DNA from: Monosporascus cannonballus
Taxonomy: Eukaryota; Ascomycota; Sordariomycetes; Xylariales
Assembly (NCBI GenBank): GCA_004154925.1
Contig: QJNS01000699.1
Location: forward strand, 62,001 to 126,000
Direction: 5' to 3'
DNA: 64,000 nt
Position numbers and translations under genes: made by a program
The notes under the pieces: model-generated
The model's database searches: none
What the model saw: the letters and a program-made list of their open reading frames with translations, nothing else
Told to the model about the DNA's origin: nothing
In this document: one piece after another, positions 12,056 to 23,299 of the stretch
How the letters are laid out: the number at the start of each line of letters is the position of its first letter
How positions within the stretch are numbered: the first letter of the stretch is position 1

Positions 12056-14372
12056 CTTGAATCTATCGGAAGGTTCGCCTGATTGTAATCAATCGCAGAG
12101 GTTCGAAGCTTCGAAAGGGATTCTCAGTTGAATTTTTGAGCCGGCTTTCAAGAATGGCGAGGGTCACGCGGATTAAATTAACTCTAGGCAGATGTTTAAC
12201 AAGGCCGTCGAGGTCTAGTCGTAGTGGTATTAGGGTGTGGTGGTGATGTTGGCGATGATAGGAGGCTCAGATGAGGCAGTTACGTATGTAGCTGCAGCTT
12301 TTTCCCACTGGGATCAGCTACCCCGGTCAGCCCCGGTAACTTCACGGAGCTAAGACCAATTGGGGCCTAGCGTTGATTCTGCTTTTGCTTGGGCTTGGAT
12401 CGCTGTGTTTTTATCACGTGCCGAGATCTGTTGCAAAGACAACGGCGAAGCTGTGGGGCTACCGGGTGACCTGCCGAAATGCTGACATAGCAGGCGCTCT
12501 AAAAGATAGACTGCAACATATGGCTGGTTCAGGGCCAGTATCGCACGCGCCTTTACCCATGGCTGCCTCCACGGGCCGAACACTAGTATTCGGGGCGACC
12601 GCATCGCTGCTCGAATCCATTGGGGTGCCTGGCCTTGCCCTGACTATCTCGACCTAATCGAGCCTCTACGTTATTCTTCTTGGAAGGTCGGGTATTGTAT
12701 TACGACTTCATGAGCTCTTACTACAGCTTTCCCCCCTTGTCGGTGTGGTGCTCAATATTTTGATGACCATTTACGTACTTGATAAGATTTCTAAAGGTAA
12801 TCTGGCTGGAGCCACCGGGGGACGGCGAAGACAGCAGAAACCGCTCCGGATTAGCGGGCGATGGAGGGCGGATTTGGAAGCTATCTCATTGCCGATGTCT
12901 TTTATCGGGGCTTGACCTTCGGGACCTTCCGAGTTCCGCTCCAGACCAGGAGTGAAATCCGATATTACCGACAGGGAAGTCGCTATCGAATTCCAAAAAT
13001 ATGTGTTCTACCTAGGCAGGTTTCCCCCTTTGAGAAGCTGCGTAGATCAGTCGACTAGGGGAATTGATACCACGGCGTCTGCCTTCGCCCACCTGGTGGT
13101 GGATGATTGCGATTTTCCGAGGCATTTTACTTCCTACCGATTCAGTCTCTTCCCAAATCAGTCACGCGACTGGTTGGAATCGGCGGGAACTCAGTTCACC
13201 TAAATGCACGTCGGGGAAACCGAGCCCCGTGTGACGCGACGTTGTCAGATTGTATTGCGGTCTACCGTTTACGGGATAAAGTTCCGGGACTCTCCAGGTC
13301 TTGCCGCTAAGGTTGAGGAGAGCCGCTTTAGAAGCTCTACATTGGCCGTCTGTCTACCGACGTCCCTGACAGTCAGCCCGTGTTAGGGATAGCATCGGAC
13401 TCCCTATAAAACGACCCGTCAACTTACAGCCACAGCTAAATGGCCCGACGGCCTCCCTTCTCGTTCCAATACAGACACACAGCACGCTTCGGAGGTGATG
13501 TAGCTCCCATTATAACTGATTAATAGGTGCTTACGGATGAAAGATTCGCGCAATGATCTTCTCGGGTGAGACTTGATTCTGAGTCGAGTCCTGCTTTTTC
13601 AGTCATCGATGCCCTGGCACAGGTGGCCACAAAAAGCGTGTATGCTGCATAAGCTTTGGGTAGCAGCCGTCGCCGGTATCGTGATATCTGGCATGTGCCG
13701 AACTCCTATTGGTCGGAGAGCCGGGTCACTCCTTGGGGAACACCGGCTCCTTACTAGGTATCGCCAGTCAAAGCGAACACTGTAACACCATGCGCGGGAC
13801 AACAGAGTTTGATAACATGCCAACTCAAAGTTACTTGAGGGCCAGGACTCATCAGTGCCACCTTCGAACGATACGAAGCAGATAGATGAATCTAACTGTG
13901 AAATCCAAGGCCGGGAACTTCGTCCTCGAGCTGTCTTTTACGATGGCCCTTGCATACTGGAATTCGGTCAGCCTTGACCAGACCTATAAGTCGTCTGTTC
14001 GCCCTGCCTTGATATGCTGATGTACCCCATCGGCTACCGTCCGTACGTGTGCTACAGTTGCTGCTTTCCACCCAGTGATAGTACTCCCGTTACCCGTAAG
14101 GTTGACATAACTAGAGTAGCGCCAGAAGTGTATAGTTACGCCCGGACATTCAAGGAAAGCCAAAAAGGACGTCGGACAATTGGGCTGCGATCTCCGCCCC
14201 CTTAACTACTCCCCCAAAGCACCCACATTGGTCGGTGTCAGTCGACTGCTAGCATAAACGATGTTGAGAGACATGACCTCCCGTCGATACATGCCAGGCA
14301 ATCACCCGTTCGGCTAACAATAACCAGTCCGCCACCACACCTCTGGGTATATCATACTGCCCTTCCTCCACC
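12056..14372. other. Gene-poor stretch between TVP15 and the 7-TM gene
   Basis: About 2.3 kb of moderate GC. The longest frames are under 100 codons, without recognisable domains or matching splice signals. It carries promoter sequence for TVP15 (left) and the 7-TM gene (right). No repeat family seen. Confidence 0.5.
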
Positions 14373-16181
14373 ATGGCCGTCGTAATAGGAGGGACGCCAA
14401 CGCCGGAGGTCGACGACCCCGTGTGCGGCGTGCTTCTGGTCCTGTTCCTGCTTTCGGCCACCGCGCACCTAGCGGTCCTGCGGGCCAACAAGAGGATCGG
14501 CCACAAGTTCGTCTTCTCGGGCATGATGTGCGCCTTCTGCGCCCTGCGCTGCGCTGCCCTCGCGGTCCGCGTGGCCTGGGCTTCGTACCCCGGCGTGTTC
14601 GCCGTCGTCGCCGCCGCCGCCGTCTCGGCCCAGCTCGGCACCGTGCTCGTCTTCGCCGTCAACCTGCTGCTCGCGCAGCGCGTCGCCCGCGCCTACCACC
14701 CGCGCCTCGCCTGGCGCCCGGCCGCGGCGGCATGTTTCGCGCTCCTCCTAGCCAGCATCGTGCTCGCACTCGTCGCGCTTATCGTCGGCGGCGCCCTCCT
14801 GGCCACTCCGGCGAAGACGGGACCCGGGGCCGACGAGGCGGATGACGGCGCCCGGAGAAACAAGACGGCCGCCGTCGCCCTTGATCTCTTCGGCACTACC
14901 GGTCTGGCGACGCTGGCTTTTGTGCCGATTCTCGTGGTTCTCGGCTCGGTCTTCGCGTTCCGCCTCACGCGCCTTCGCCGCGACGCGGTCGGGGCTGAAG
15001 CCGGAGCCGGAGCCGGGGCCGGCGTCGATGACAAAGAGAGAAGAACGGGCGGCGACGGAGAGGAGACACAGGCTCCCTCTCATCCTCCTTCGTCATCGAG
15101 GAGTTCACCGTCCTACTATCAACATCACCGCCATCACCACCATCAAGACCAAAATCAACCCCAACATGAACATGAGAACCAGCATCGACAACGACGACGA
15201 CAACGACGACGACAACGACGACAACAACAACAACAGCAGCAGCAGCGGCAGCAGCAAGGCATCGAGAAATTCGGCTCCGGCAGCTGGTCCACCAAGCTCC
15301 GGCTCCTGCTCTTCTGCTCGGCCGTCGCGACGCTGGGCGCCGCGTTCCGGGCCGGGACGGCCTACGCCACGCTGCTGACCCCGGGCGGCGGCGGTGGCAG
15401 CGACGGGGGCCCGGCCCCATGGTACGCCGCGCGCTGGTGCTACTACGTCTTCAACTATGCGACGGACCTCGCCGTGTCGACGGCGTACCTGACATTGCGC
15501 TTCGACCGGCGCTTCGTCGTGCCGGACGGTGCTAAGGGGCCCGGCGACTACTCCTCCTCCTCTCCCCCGTCCCCGCGCGGCGCCGGTGCCGCCGATAGCG
15601 ATCCCACTACTCGTAATCCTCATAGGGGTACCGCTGCCACCGTCGCGGCCTTAGGGTCCGGGTCTCGGCACAGCAGCACGAAGTCCTTCCCGTCCCCCAG
15701 GGTGAACCCGTCGTCCGTGTCCGCGGCCGCGGCGGGGTGGGAGCCCGGGTTCGAGCTGGACGATATGCGCCCCCCGGTAGACCGCTCCTCACGCGGCGGT
15801 GGTGGAAGCAGCAGCAGTAGTAGTAGTAGGCCTGCTGCTACTGCTGATGTCGTCGATGACGTCGAGAGAGGGAGGGAGAGGCGAAGGGAAAGCGGGATGA
15901 GGAGGATAGAGCCCGCCGCAGGACCCGAGAACCCGGAGGTTCGGCGGCGTATGCGTAAGTCCAGTCCCGTTCCATTCTGCTGCAGCACATGGTCGCAAAT
16001 CATACACGTCTCGGGAGTCCTTCGCGCACCGGTGGGATTTTGTCCGTTTCGAGTCCACGGAAGGACACAGACCTACCACAAGACGGTCAGGGCTGCGTGT
16101 CCCCTTTATCCGGTCCGTGATCAAAAAATTGGATATCGTAACCCGGCACCTGCCCGGCATAGCACCTGGCTAGCCATCTGA
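14373..16181 (+). CDS. Seven-transmembrane, family C GPCR-like fungal protein
   Basis: Predicted plasma-membrane receptor-like protein; ligand and G-protein coupling unknown. Seven hydrophobic segments are visible at about 18-38, 45-70, 74-105, 116-143, 167-198, 308-332 and 350-372. The loop between TM5 and TM6 is about 110 residues long and low-complexity (Gly/Ala, Ser/Pro, then His-, Arg- and Gln-rich runs). It is encoded partly by CAA/CAG/CGA repeats at 15183-15260. After TM7 comes RRFVVPDG-x-KGPGDYS, a motif I recall from filamentous-ascomycete proteins annotated 'family c-like G-protein-coupled receptor'. The tail is Ser/Gly-rich. The 3' end is uncertain: a GTAAGT donor-like site at about 15956 could start an intron, so the last 75 residues may not be coding. 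GC content is much higher than in the flanks. Confidence 0.62.
   Translation: MAVVIGGTPTPEVDDPVCGVLLVLFLLSATAHLAVLRANKRIGHKFVFSGMMCAFCALRCAALAVRVAWASYPGVFAVVAAAAVSAQLGTVLVFAVNLLLAQRVARAYHPRLAWRPAAAACFALLLASIVLALVALIVGGALLATPAKTGPGADEADDGARRNKTAAVALDLFGTTGLATLAFVPILVVLGSVFAFRLTRLRRDAVGAEAGAGAGAGVDDKERRTGGDGEETQAPSHPPSSSRSSPSYYQHHRHHHHQDQNQPQHEHENQHRQRRRQRRRQRRQQQQQQQQRQQQGIEKFGSGSWSTKLRLLLFCSAVATLGAAFRAGTAYATLLTPGGGGGSDGGPAPWYAARWCYYVFNYATDLAVSTAYLTLRFDRRFVVPDGAKGPGDYSSSSPPSPRGAGAADSDPTTRNPHRGTAATVAALGSGSRHSSTKSFPSPRVNPSSVSAAAAGWEPGFELDDMRPPVDRSSRGGGGSSSSSSSRPAATADVVDDVERGRERRRESGMRRIEPAAGPENPEVRRRMRKSSPVPFCCSTWSQIIHVSGVLRAPVGFCPFRVHGRTQTYHKTVRAACPLYPVRDQKIGYRNPAPARHSTWLAI
15183..15260 (+). 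repeat. CAA/CAG/CGA trinucleotide repeat inside the 7-TM gene
   Basis: Imperfect triplets (CGACAACGACGACGACAACG, then CAA and CAG runs) encode an Arg/Gln-rich part of the cytoplasmic loop, including eight consecutive Gln. Likely variable in length between strains. Confidence 0.8.
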
Positions 16182-17263
16182 TCCTACTTAACCTATTAAC
16201 ACATGCCCCAACGCAGACGCGGCGCCGAAAGGCGACGAGAACCCCTCCCGACCCACGAGTAGAACCGACGACGATGATAACAATGACCACGCGGTACCGT
16301 GGCATCCCGAAGAGCACCCCGACGGCGGCGGCGACGGCAACGACAGCAGTCCGCCGAGAGGAGCAGCGCCAGCCCCGCCGGCGCGCTCCAGCATGCGCCC
16401 GCGATCCCCGCTCTCCTCCCACGTCACGCCACCACCACCCGCACCGCGGCGATCCGCCCCCTCCCAACCGCGCGGCGACACCACCACCACCCCCGCCCCC
16501 GGTCTCCCGCCTTCGCGGCGCTGCCGCGGTCCTTGCGGTTCGAGAGCGCCACGGCTTCTAGGGCGACGAGGATGAGTGCGATTGCGAGTACGAGGATGTT
16601 GTGGGTTGGGGGTCCCGCAGGGACGAGGTGGCGGTGGCAGAAGGTAAAGAAGAAGGACGAGATGGGGAAGGGGAAGGGGAAGGGCGTAGGATGCCGATGT
16701 TGTAATGCTGTATGATGCGGCGTACGCCAGATATGGTGTAGTGGAAGGGGGTGTGACTACAATATCGAACATACGGCACGGAATGCCTGCTAAGTTATCT
16801 CAGTCCACCACTACGCTCTCGGTTCTGCCGCACCTGATCGCCTTAACGTCCTTTTAAACGCCGAGCTTTCTGTTTTGCCGTCCGTATACGGCAACCCTTA
16901 TAACCCTTAAGGAAAACATTATTATTACGGGAAGCTTTAGAAAAGTTTTTCATCTTTGCTATTTTATTATCGTTCAAGATGCACAAATTAATTATTTACT
17001 AAAGATTAAAGGTTTTAATTATTTTTAATAATAATTTTAATATTTAATAATATATGCAAAGATAATATAAAAGTTTATATATATAATAGACCTTAGATAT
17101 AATATAAGCAAGGAATATATATAAACAAACAGGGTATTTTTTAAAATATTATTTAATAATTAAATTAAATTAACAGAATTTGTTTTCGTTGAATAGTTTT
17201 ATAACTTTTTTATAAATACGCGTATTATATTCGGACTTGCTTTAAATTGTTAGAGATTATTTA
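16182..17263. other. Transition from GC island to AT-rich block
   Basis: 16182-16800 is GC-rich, with C/A-rich low-complexity frames on both strands and no recognisable domain. From about 16900 base composition drops sharply to AT-rich with no frames. I see no gene in it. Confidence 0.5.
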
Positions 17264-17390
17264 CCTTAGCTAGCTCAGACCTCCTTGGCTCGTTTTCTCA
17301 ATTTTTTCAAAGTTACTTAAGTATCGCTTTATAACGCTAAATATTAACTAAATAATTTCAAATCTGCGTAACAAGCTAACGAAGCCTAAA
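17264..17390. repeat. MITE-like inverted repeat, copy 2 (reverse orientation)
   Basis: The left end CCTTAGCTAGCTCAGACCTC matches the reverse complement of the right end of the copy at 5892-5988. The right end GCTAACGAAGCCTAAA matches the reverse complement of its left arm. The copy is RIP-eroded and longer (127 against 97 bp). Confidence 0.5.
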
Positions 17391-17472
17391 TTATAATTAT
17401 ACAAAAACGTTTTTATTTAGTACTTTAACTTTTTTAAAAAACGAAAATTTATAATAATTTAATAATAAAAAG

Positions 17473-17473
<1 letters not shown>

Positions 17474-17501
<28 letters not shown>
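17474..17501. repeat. (TA)n microsatellite
   Basis: About 14 uninterrupted TA dinucleotides in the AT-rich block. Confidence 0.85.
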
Positions 17502-17506
<5 letters not shown>

Positions 17507-17761
17507 CAATTGTTTTAATTATAGCTTTTTATTAATATTATTTTAGATTTAATTAAATTTTATTTCTTATTTTTAAATATAAATGTATTTATTAATTATA
17601 ACTTAAGCTCTTTACGTTATAATTCTGTTTTATAAAATATAATAAAATTCGATTTTTTAAAACTTTTATTGTATTATATTATTAACATAATATATATGTA
17701 TATATATATTGGATTTTTAATATTAATATAAAAATCGAATATAACGTTTAAACTTTTTCTT

Positions 17762-17766
17762 CGTAA
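17762..17766 (+). repeat. Target-site duplication of Gypsy element B1 (left)
   Basis: CGTAA here is repeated exactly at 25173-25177, directly flanking the outer LTR ends, as expected for a 5-bp Gypsy integration duplication. Confidence 0.75.
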
Positions 17767-17972
17767 TATGAGAATACAGCCCTTATAAGAATAAAGCTGG
17801 TAGCCGACCAGCTACCGATCAGCCACCGACCCATTTACTAATATAAATCCACCATTTGGCAGCTAGTAGGAAACGCCAGATAGAAATAACTTAATACATT
17901 TACTTCTTAAAATCTGCTTTACGATTAGTCGGAGATCACCTTACCCAGCTTACAGCTGTCCATTATCTTATA
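17767..17972 (+). repeat. 5' LTR of element B1 (206 bp)
   Basis: Starts TATGAGAATACAG and ends ATTATCTTATA. Three other copies of identical length exist (24967, 35175, 42259). Comparison suggests an original inverted terminus of TGTAAG...CTTACA, with the second base changed G to A in every copy. Confidence 0.92.
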
Positions 17973-19092
17973 ATTTTTCCATTTACTATGGAGGGTAACG
18001 CGATAACCATTAAAAGCAAAGCTCGCCGATTATAAAACGAACCTAGGTTACCAGTCGAAAAAACCGCCAATCGGAACCCAACCGACGAACAATCGATCAT
18101 GGTACGGGAATAGGCGAAAAAGCTTATAACGGAGCTCTAACGGACAAAAGACCATGGTCCTCGGGATCCTAAATCCCCTTACATATATAATAAAGACGTA
18201 TCTTAATAACCATTAACTAAACGGTCGGAAAACAGGCGTAATATAACGAACGTATCTTAAAATTTAAAATAAAAAAAAGTTAAACCCCTTAATAATAACC
18301 AAATTTTGGAAATTATTCGTTAACAAAACGAATAATATTCGGAATTATTCCGATAATTAGCTAAATAATAAATAATAATATAAATTAAAAAATAAAGCTT
18401 TATAAATTAATTACGATATCGTCGTAAAAGCCTAAGGGCAATAAACAAATACTATATTATAATTATCCGAAATTTTCCGAACGCGCGTTAATTAAAAAAA
18501 AGATTAAATAAAAATTATTACGAAAATTTACGCCGAAAAGCCAAAATAAAATATCTTTATTTATATCTAATAGGTTATAAGTTATATAAACGTTTTTATT
18601 ATAAACGCGTAATAATTATATTACGTTATATTTAATTATTTTAATTACGAAAAAAAAATTAAAAATAAAAATTTTATAAATTTTTATTAAAAGAATTACG
18701 TAAATCTTAATTTTTTCGATAAGGAATATAAGGAATAATTTATGAAATTATAATAATAATTCGATTAATTGCCGTTAAATTTTTATATTAAATAAAAGTT
18801 TTTAATTTATAAAATAAAATTTACGGACGCCCTTAATCCAAAAAACGATCGGAATAATAAATATTTTATTTTTAATTATTTTTATAAATTAATATTAAAA
18901 TTACGAAATACCTTATTATGAAAAAACGTTAAACTGGAATAAATTAATAACGTAATAAATAAAACAAAATATTATTAAAATATCTGGAAAAAAACGAAAA
19001 AAAACCGGTTATTTTCCGCCAAAAGTACTAATAAAAATAAATAATCTTATTTTAATATTTTTAGGAAAAAAACTTTTTAAAATAAATTAAAA

Positions 19093-19341
19093 ATGCTGTA
19101 TAAAAATAATAAGGACCGCAAACGTTTTTATATTCGGAAAATAGATAATTGTCGATTTAATTCTAATCGGAATAAATCCGTACGATTTAATACCTTTAAT
19201 TTTTATAAAAGTTTATTTAAATATTATAATTATAAAAAGCTAGGTTATAAAAACGTAATTTATAAATTAAAAAAAATACGAAAACCTTATTATCCCGGCT
19301 ATACGGAAACCAATTTCCGAAGGCCATATAAAACATTATAA
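19093..19341 (+). pseudogene. Gag C-terminal fragment with mutated zinc knuckle (element B1)
   Basis: An 82-codon frame rich in Lys, Arg and Asn, as in nucleocapsid regions. Codons 44-57 have the spacing of a CX2CX4HX4C knuckle, but every Cys and the His are now Tyr (residues 44, 47, 52, 57). TGT/TGC to TAT/TAC and CAY to TAY are G-to-A and C-to-T changes, so RIP explains all four. It is not an independent gene. Confidence 0.7.
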
Positions 19342-20039
19342 TATATAACAATAAATTAAACTAATTCTTAAACGTAAACCTAAAAAAAACCGGAATAAAT
19401 ATATACGTTTAATTTATTTCGGCTAATAACTATAGGATAATCGAAATAAAGCCGCCTTTTAAAAAAGGGCATTTATTAAAAGAAGTACGAAAGATATAAT
19501 GGTATAAATAAATATAAATACTGGAACATAAATAAATACTATAAGTAAAAAGTTAATAAAAAAATTTAACCTTTAATTAATTTTCGTAAATATTTTAAGC
19601 TTTATCGGCGTTAACGGCGCATATATCAAATGTTATAAGGCTTATAAAAATTTTGTTAACATGATAAATAATAACGGAAACGAACGAAAATTTAAGCAAA
19701 TTTATTTTGTAATATATCGTAATCGAAAAACGTCCGATTTTTTATTATTTAAACTCGGAATAAATAAATTAAGAATTTTATTAAATATAATTATATATTA
19801 ATAATTATACGGATTATTTTAAAAAGTTAATAAATAAAAAATCATGAACTTAATATTTTTCGGTAAACAAATTTATACCGTTAATTTAATAAATTTAACC
19901 GAAAAATTAAATATTCCGGAATTCGAAAAATAACAAAATTAAAAAAATAAACGATTTCCTTATATACCTAAAGAATTTTCAGCGAATATATTCTAAAAAA
20001 CAGCCAAAAATATTTTAATTATTAAAGACAAAATATATA

Positions 20040-20640
20040 ATAAATTTAATCCTAAAAAAAGGCCTTTATTCGGCTTAATTTACCTTATTTTGGAAACCTA
20101 AAAGAAAATATTTAAAGAATATATTTAAAAAAAACTTAAAAACAGGCCAAATACGTTATTCGAAAGCGGACGTAAAGGTATTAATATTATTCATACTTAA
20201 AAAGGACGGTAATTTTTAATTATACGTTAATTATAAGGGGTTAAATCAGGTAATAATAAAAAACCGATACCCTTTATTTTTAATCTTAAAAATAATAAAT
20301 CGCTTAAAATTAATTAAGATATTTTCGAAAATTAATTTTAAGGATATTTATTACCGTATTAAAATTAAAAAAAACGATTAATAAAAAACCGTTTTTCAAA
20401 CGTAATACGAATAATTTAAATATATAATTATGTTATTTAGCTTTATTAACGTACCAATTACGTTTCAAATTTTTATGTATAAAATATTAATTAAATTAAT
20501 TAACCATATATACGTAATATATTTAAATAATATAATTATTTATTTAAATAATAAAAAAAATGTATAAAATATTTTTAATTAGTTTACAAATAATTATTAT
20601 AATATTAATTATTTACTAAAATATTTAAATACGAATTTTT
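20040..20640 (+). pseudogene. Reverse transcriptase fragment (element B1)
   Basis: Successive Gypsy RT blocks are readable: LKKDGNF, LYVNYKGLN, KNRYPLF, FSKINFKDIYYRIKIKK, INVPITFQIF, then YLNNIIIYLNN. The YxDD box at 20520-20534 reads YLNN; both Asp codons have become Asn by G-to-A change. Confidence 0.85.
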
Positions 20641-22079
20641 TTTTAAAAAAACTTAAAGTTTTTAAAATTTATAATTAATACCGATAATTTAAAAATAAAT
20701 TGCCAATAAATCGATATTATCGAAATATAATTAAAGTTAAAATTAATTTATGATATTTAAGTATTTTTAGGATTTATACATTTTTATCGGAAATTTATTA
20801 CCTATTACTTACGTATTATCGAATTTATTATTAAATTTTTAAAAAAGGCGTAAAATAAAGGAAAAAGTAACAAAATTTCGATAATTCAAAAAAGTTAAAA
20901 AAACGTTCCAAAACTTAAAAAATATTTTTTAATCGGCGACCATTTTCTGATATTAAAATAATGCCAAAAATATTAAGGTTAAAATAAACGTTTTGGTAAA
21001 TATTATATTAGAGATATTTTTACAAAAATACGGAAAATATTAACGCTTAATTATATACTGGTTACGGAAATTAAGTTTAACCGAAAAACGGTAAGTTATA
21101 AGGTAATAAAAATTATTAATAATTATAAAAAACCTAAAATATTAACGGCAATATTTCGAAAATACGAAAAAAAATATTTTAATATTTACTAATTATATGG
21201 CGCTAAAGGACATAATAAAAACGCCGGCGCGTAACCTTAAGAAGAAATTAACCTAATAGGTTTACCGTTTTACGTAATTTAATTTTAAGATTTAATATTA
21301 ACCGAACGCCGTTAACTCGGCGGATAAATTATTTAAACGCCCGGATTATATATTAAGGGAAATTGCATATAAAAACGTAATCCTTACGTTATTTAAAAAA
21401 TTCGGATTTATAAATAATATGCTAAAAAACGTACGGAAAATAGTTATAAATATACAATATAATTTAAAATATTATAAAACGGTAAAAGGCCTTATAAAAT
21501 AACGTAAAATTCGCTTATTATAAAATTTTTAGATAAATTTCAGGTGGCGGAAACTTAAATAACTATTATCTGCGTAAAAAAAACGGAAAATATTTATTAT
21601 ACGATCGTAAAAACTTTTCGAAAAAAAAGCAAAAAATTCTATATTTGCCGAATTTATCGTTTACGAATAATAATATAAATATGAATCGCAATAATAATAC
21701 GATTATCGGTTAAATAATAATAACCGTAAATTGCAACCGTATTATAATTGGATTCCGAAAAACTTAAGAAAAATAAAATTAATATTAAAGTTATTATTTA
21801 GAACTAATACGTTTTATATTTTTAATAAAAAAATTATCCAAAAACGAAACGGTATTTTAACCGAAAAGTTTCTAATAGTTTTACGATTAGGTTCGAAAAT
21901 TATAAATTAAAAATTTAAATATTATAAAATTAATACGGATAATTAAATGCTAAGCCAAAATAAAGGGAAAATATTTCTTAGATTTAAATAAAGTTTTATA
22001 TTATTAAGATAAATTCGTAATTTTATCGTAAAGCGCTTTATAAAAATAAATAATTAATTAATATTATAATAATTTAAGG

Positions 22080-23290
22080 GCAAAATATATGGGATATATC
22101 CATATATTAAAATTAATAACCCAAAAATTTTATTAAGAAAATATAACAAACGATATCTAAAAATATATTAAATAATATCCGAATTATTAGGATATAATAA
22201 AGTTACGTTATAAACCATATAGATAATTATAGCTTTTGTTATTACTTAAATAACTTTTTTAAAAAATCTCGTTAGATTTTATTACGGGATTTTCCAAAAG
22301 CTTAAGTTTAAACAGATTAAAATATAACATAATTTTGGTAATCGTCGACCGCTTTACAAAATTAAAATTATTTATCCTTACGGTTAAAACCTTAACTATA
22401 ACCAAATTAACTTAATTATTTTACGATAAGGTTAAATATAAATTCGGTACGTTAACCGAAATTATTAACGAAAAAAATAAATTATTAATAAATTAATTTT
22501 GGGCGGAATTTTACAAAAAGCAAAAAATAAAACGGCAAATATTAACCGTTTATTATCCGTAAACCGATAAATAAACGGAACGTATTTATTAAATTTTAAA
22601 ATATTATTTCCGTAATTACGTTAATAAATATTAAAATAATTAAATAAAATTATTACGAAATACGGAATTTGTATATAATAATATACAAAATGCGTTTACC
22701 GGCTATTTTCCGTTCGAAACCTTATATAAGTATTATTTAAAAATAATAAAATACCGCTTATAAAAATTTAAAAGATAAGTATAAAAAATTAAAAAACGTT
22801 TCGAAAAAATAACGGTTATTCGTTAAATAATATACGAATATTAAGAGAAAATAACGGTAATTTAGAAAAAGTATTATAATTAATATTATATATCCATAAA
22901 ATTCCAATTAAGGTAATAAATAAATTTATCGATTAAAAACTTTAAATTTTAAAATAAAAAATTTGTATTTATTTATATCCGGGTTATAATTAAAAAATAA
23001 ATAAATTTCCAAACGTATAAAGTAATTTTTCTTATTAAATATTCATAAATATATAATACATTTTTAATATCTTTATTAAAACCGTAATATAATTAGGAAC
23101 CGGGTAACGTCCAAATAACGTTATCGGATTTAACAAAGGAATAAAAAAAATAAATAATAAAAAATATCGTCCGTTACCGAAATAACTGGGAACAGCGTAA
23201 ATACCTAATTAAATAAAAAAACTGGCCTGCTAAATATAATACGTAAAAATTTCAAAATTACCTTAAATATGCGCTTAAAATATTATAACG
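22080..23290 (+). pseudogene. Integrase and chromodomain fragment (element B1)
   Basis: The integrase core is recognisable from ILVIVDRFTK (22332) and, downstream, VYYP, TERIY, FRNYVNKY, and NAFTGYFPFETLYKYY near 22700. About 500 bp later, the block WEQRKYLIK-stop-KNWPAKYNT (23190-23290) has chromodomain spacing with Trp codons turned to stops. Confidence 0.75.
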
Positions 23291-23299
23291 TTACGAAAA

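Noticed and set aside
12095..12125. GGTTCGA-like string resembling a tRNA T-loop
   Set aside because: No acceptor or anticodon stems could be formed around it.
12373..12657. 94-codon + frame starting MILLLLGLGS
   Set aside because: A signal-peptide-like start, but the rest resembles nothing and lacks supporting promoter or splice structure.
16087..16772. Several frames of 126-194 codons on both strands
   Set aside because: Pro/Arg/Gly-rich frames that exist only because of high GC and low complexity.
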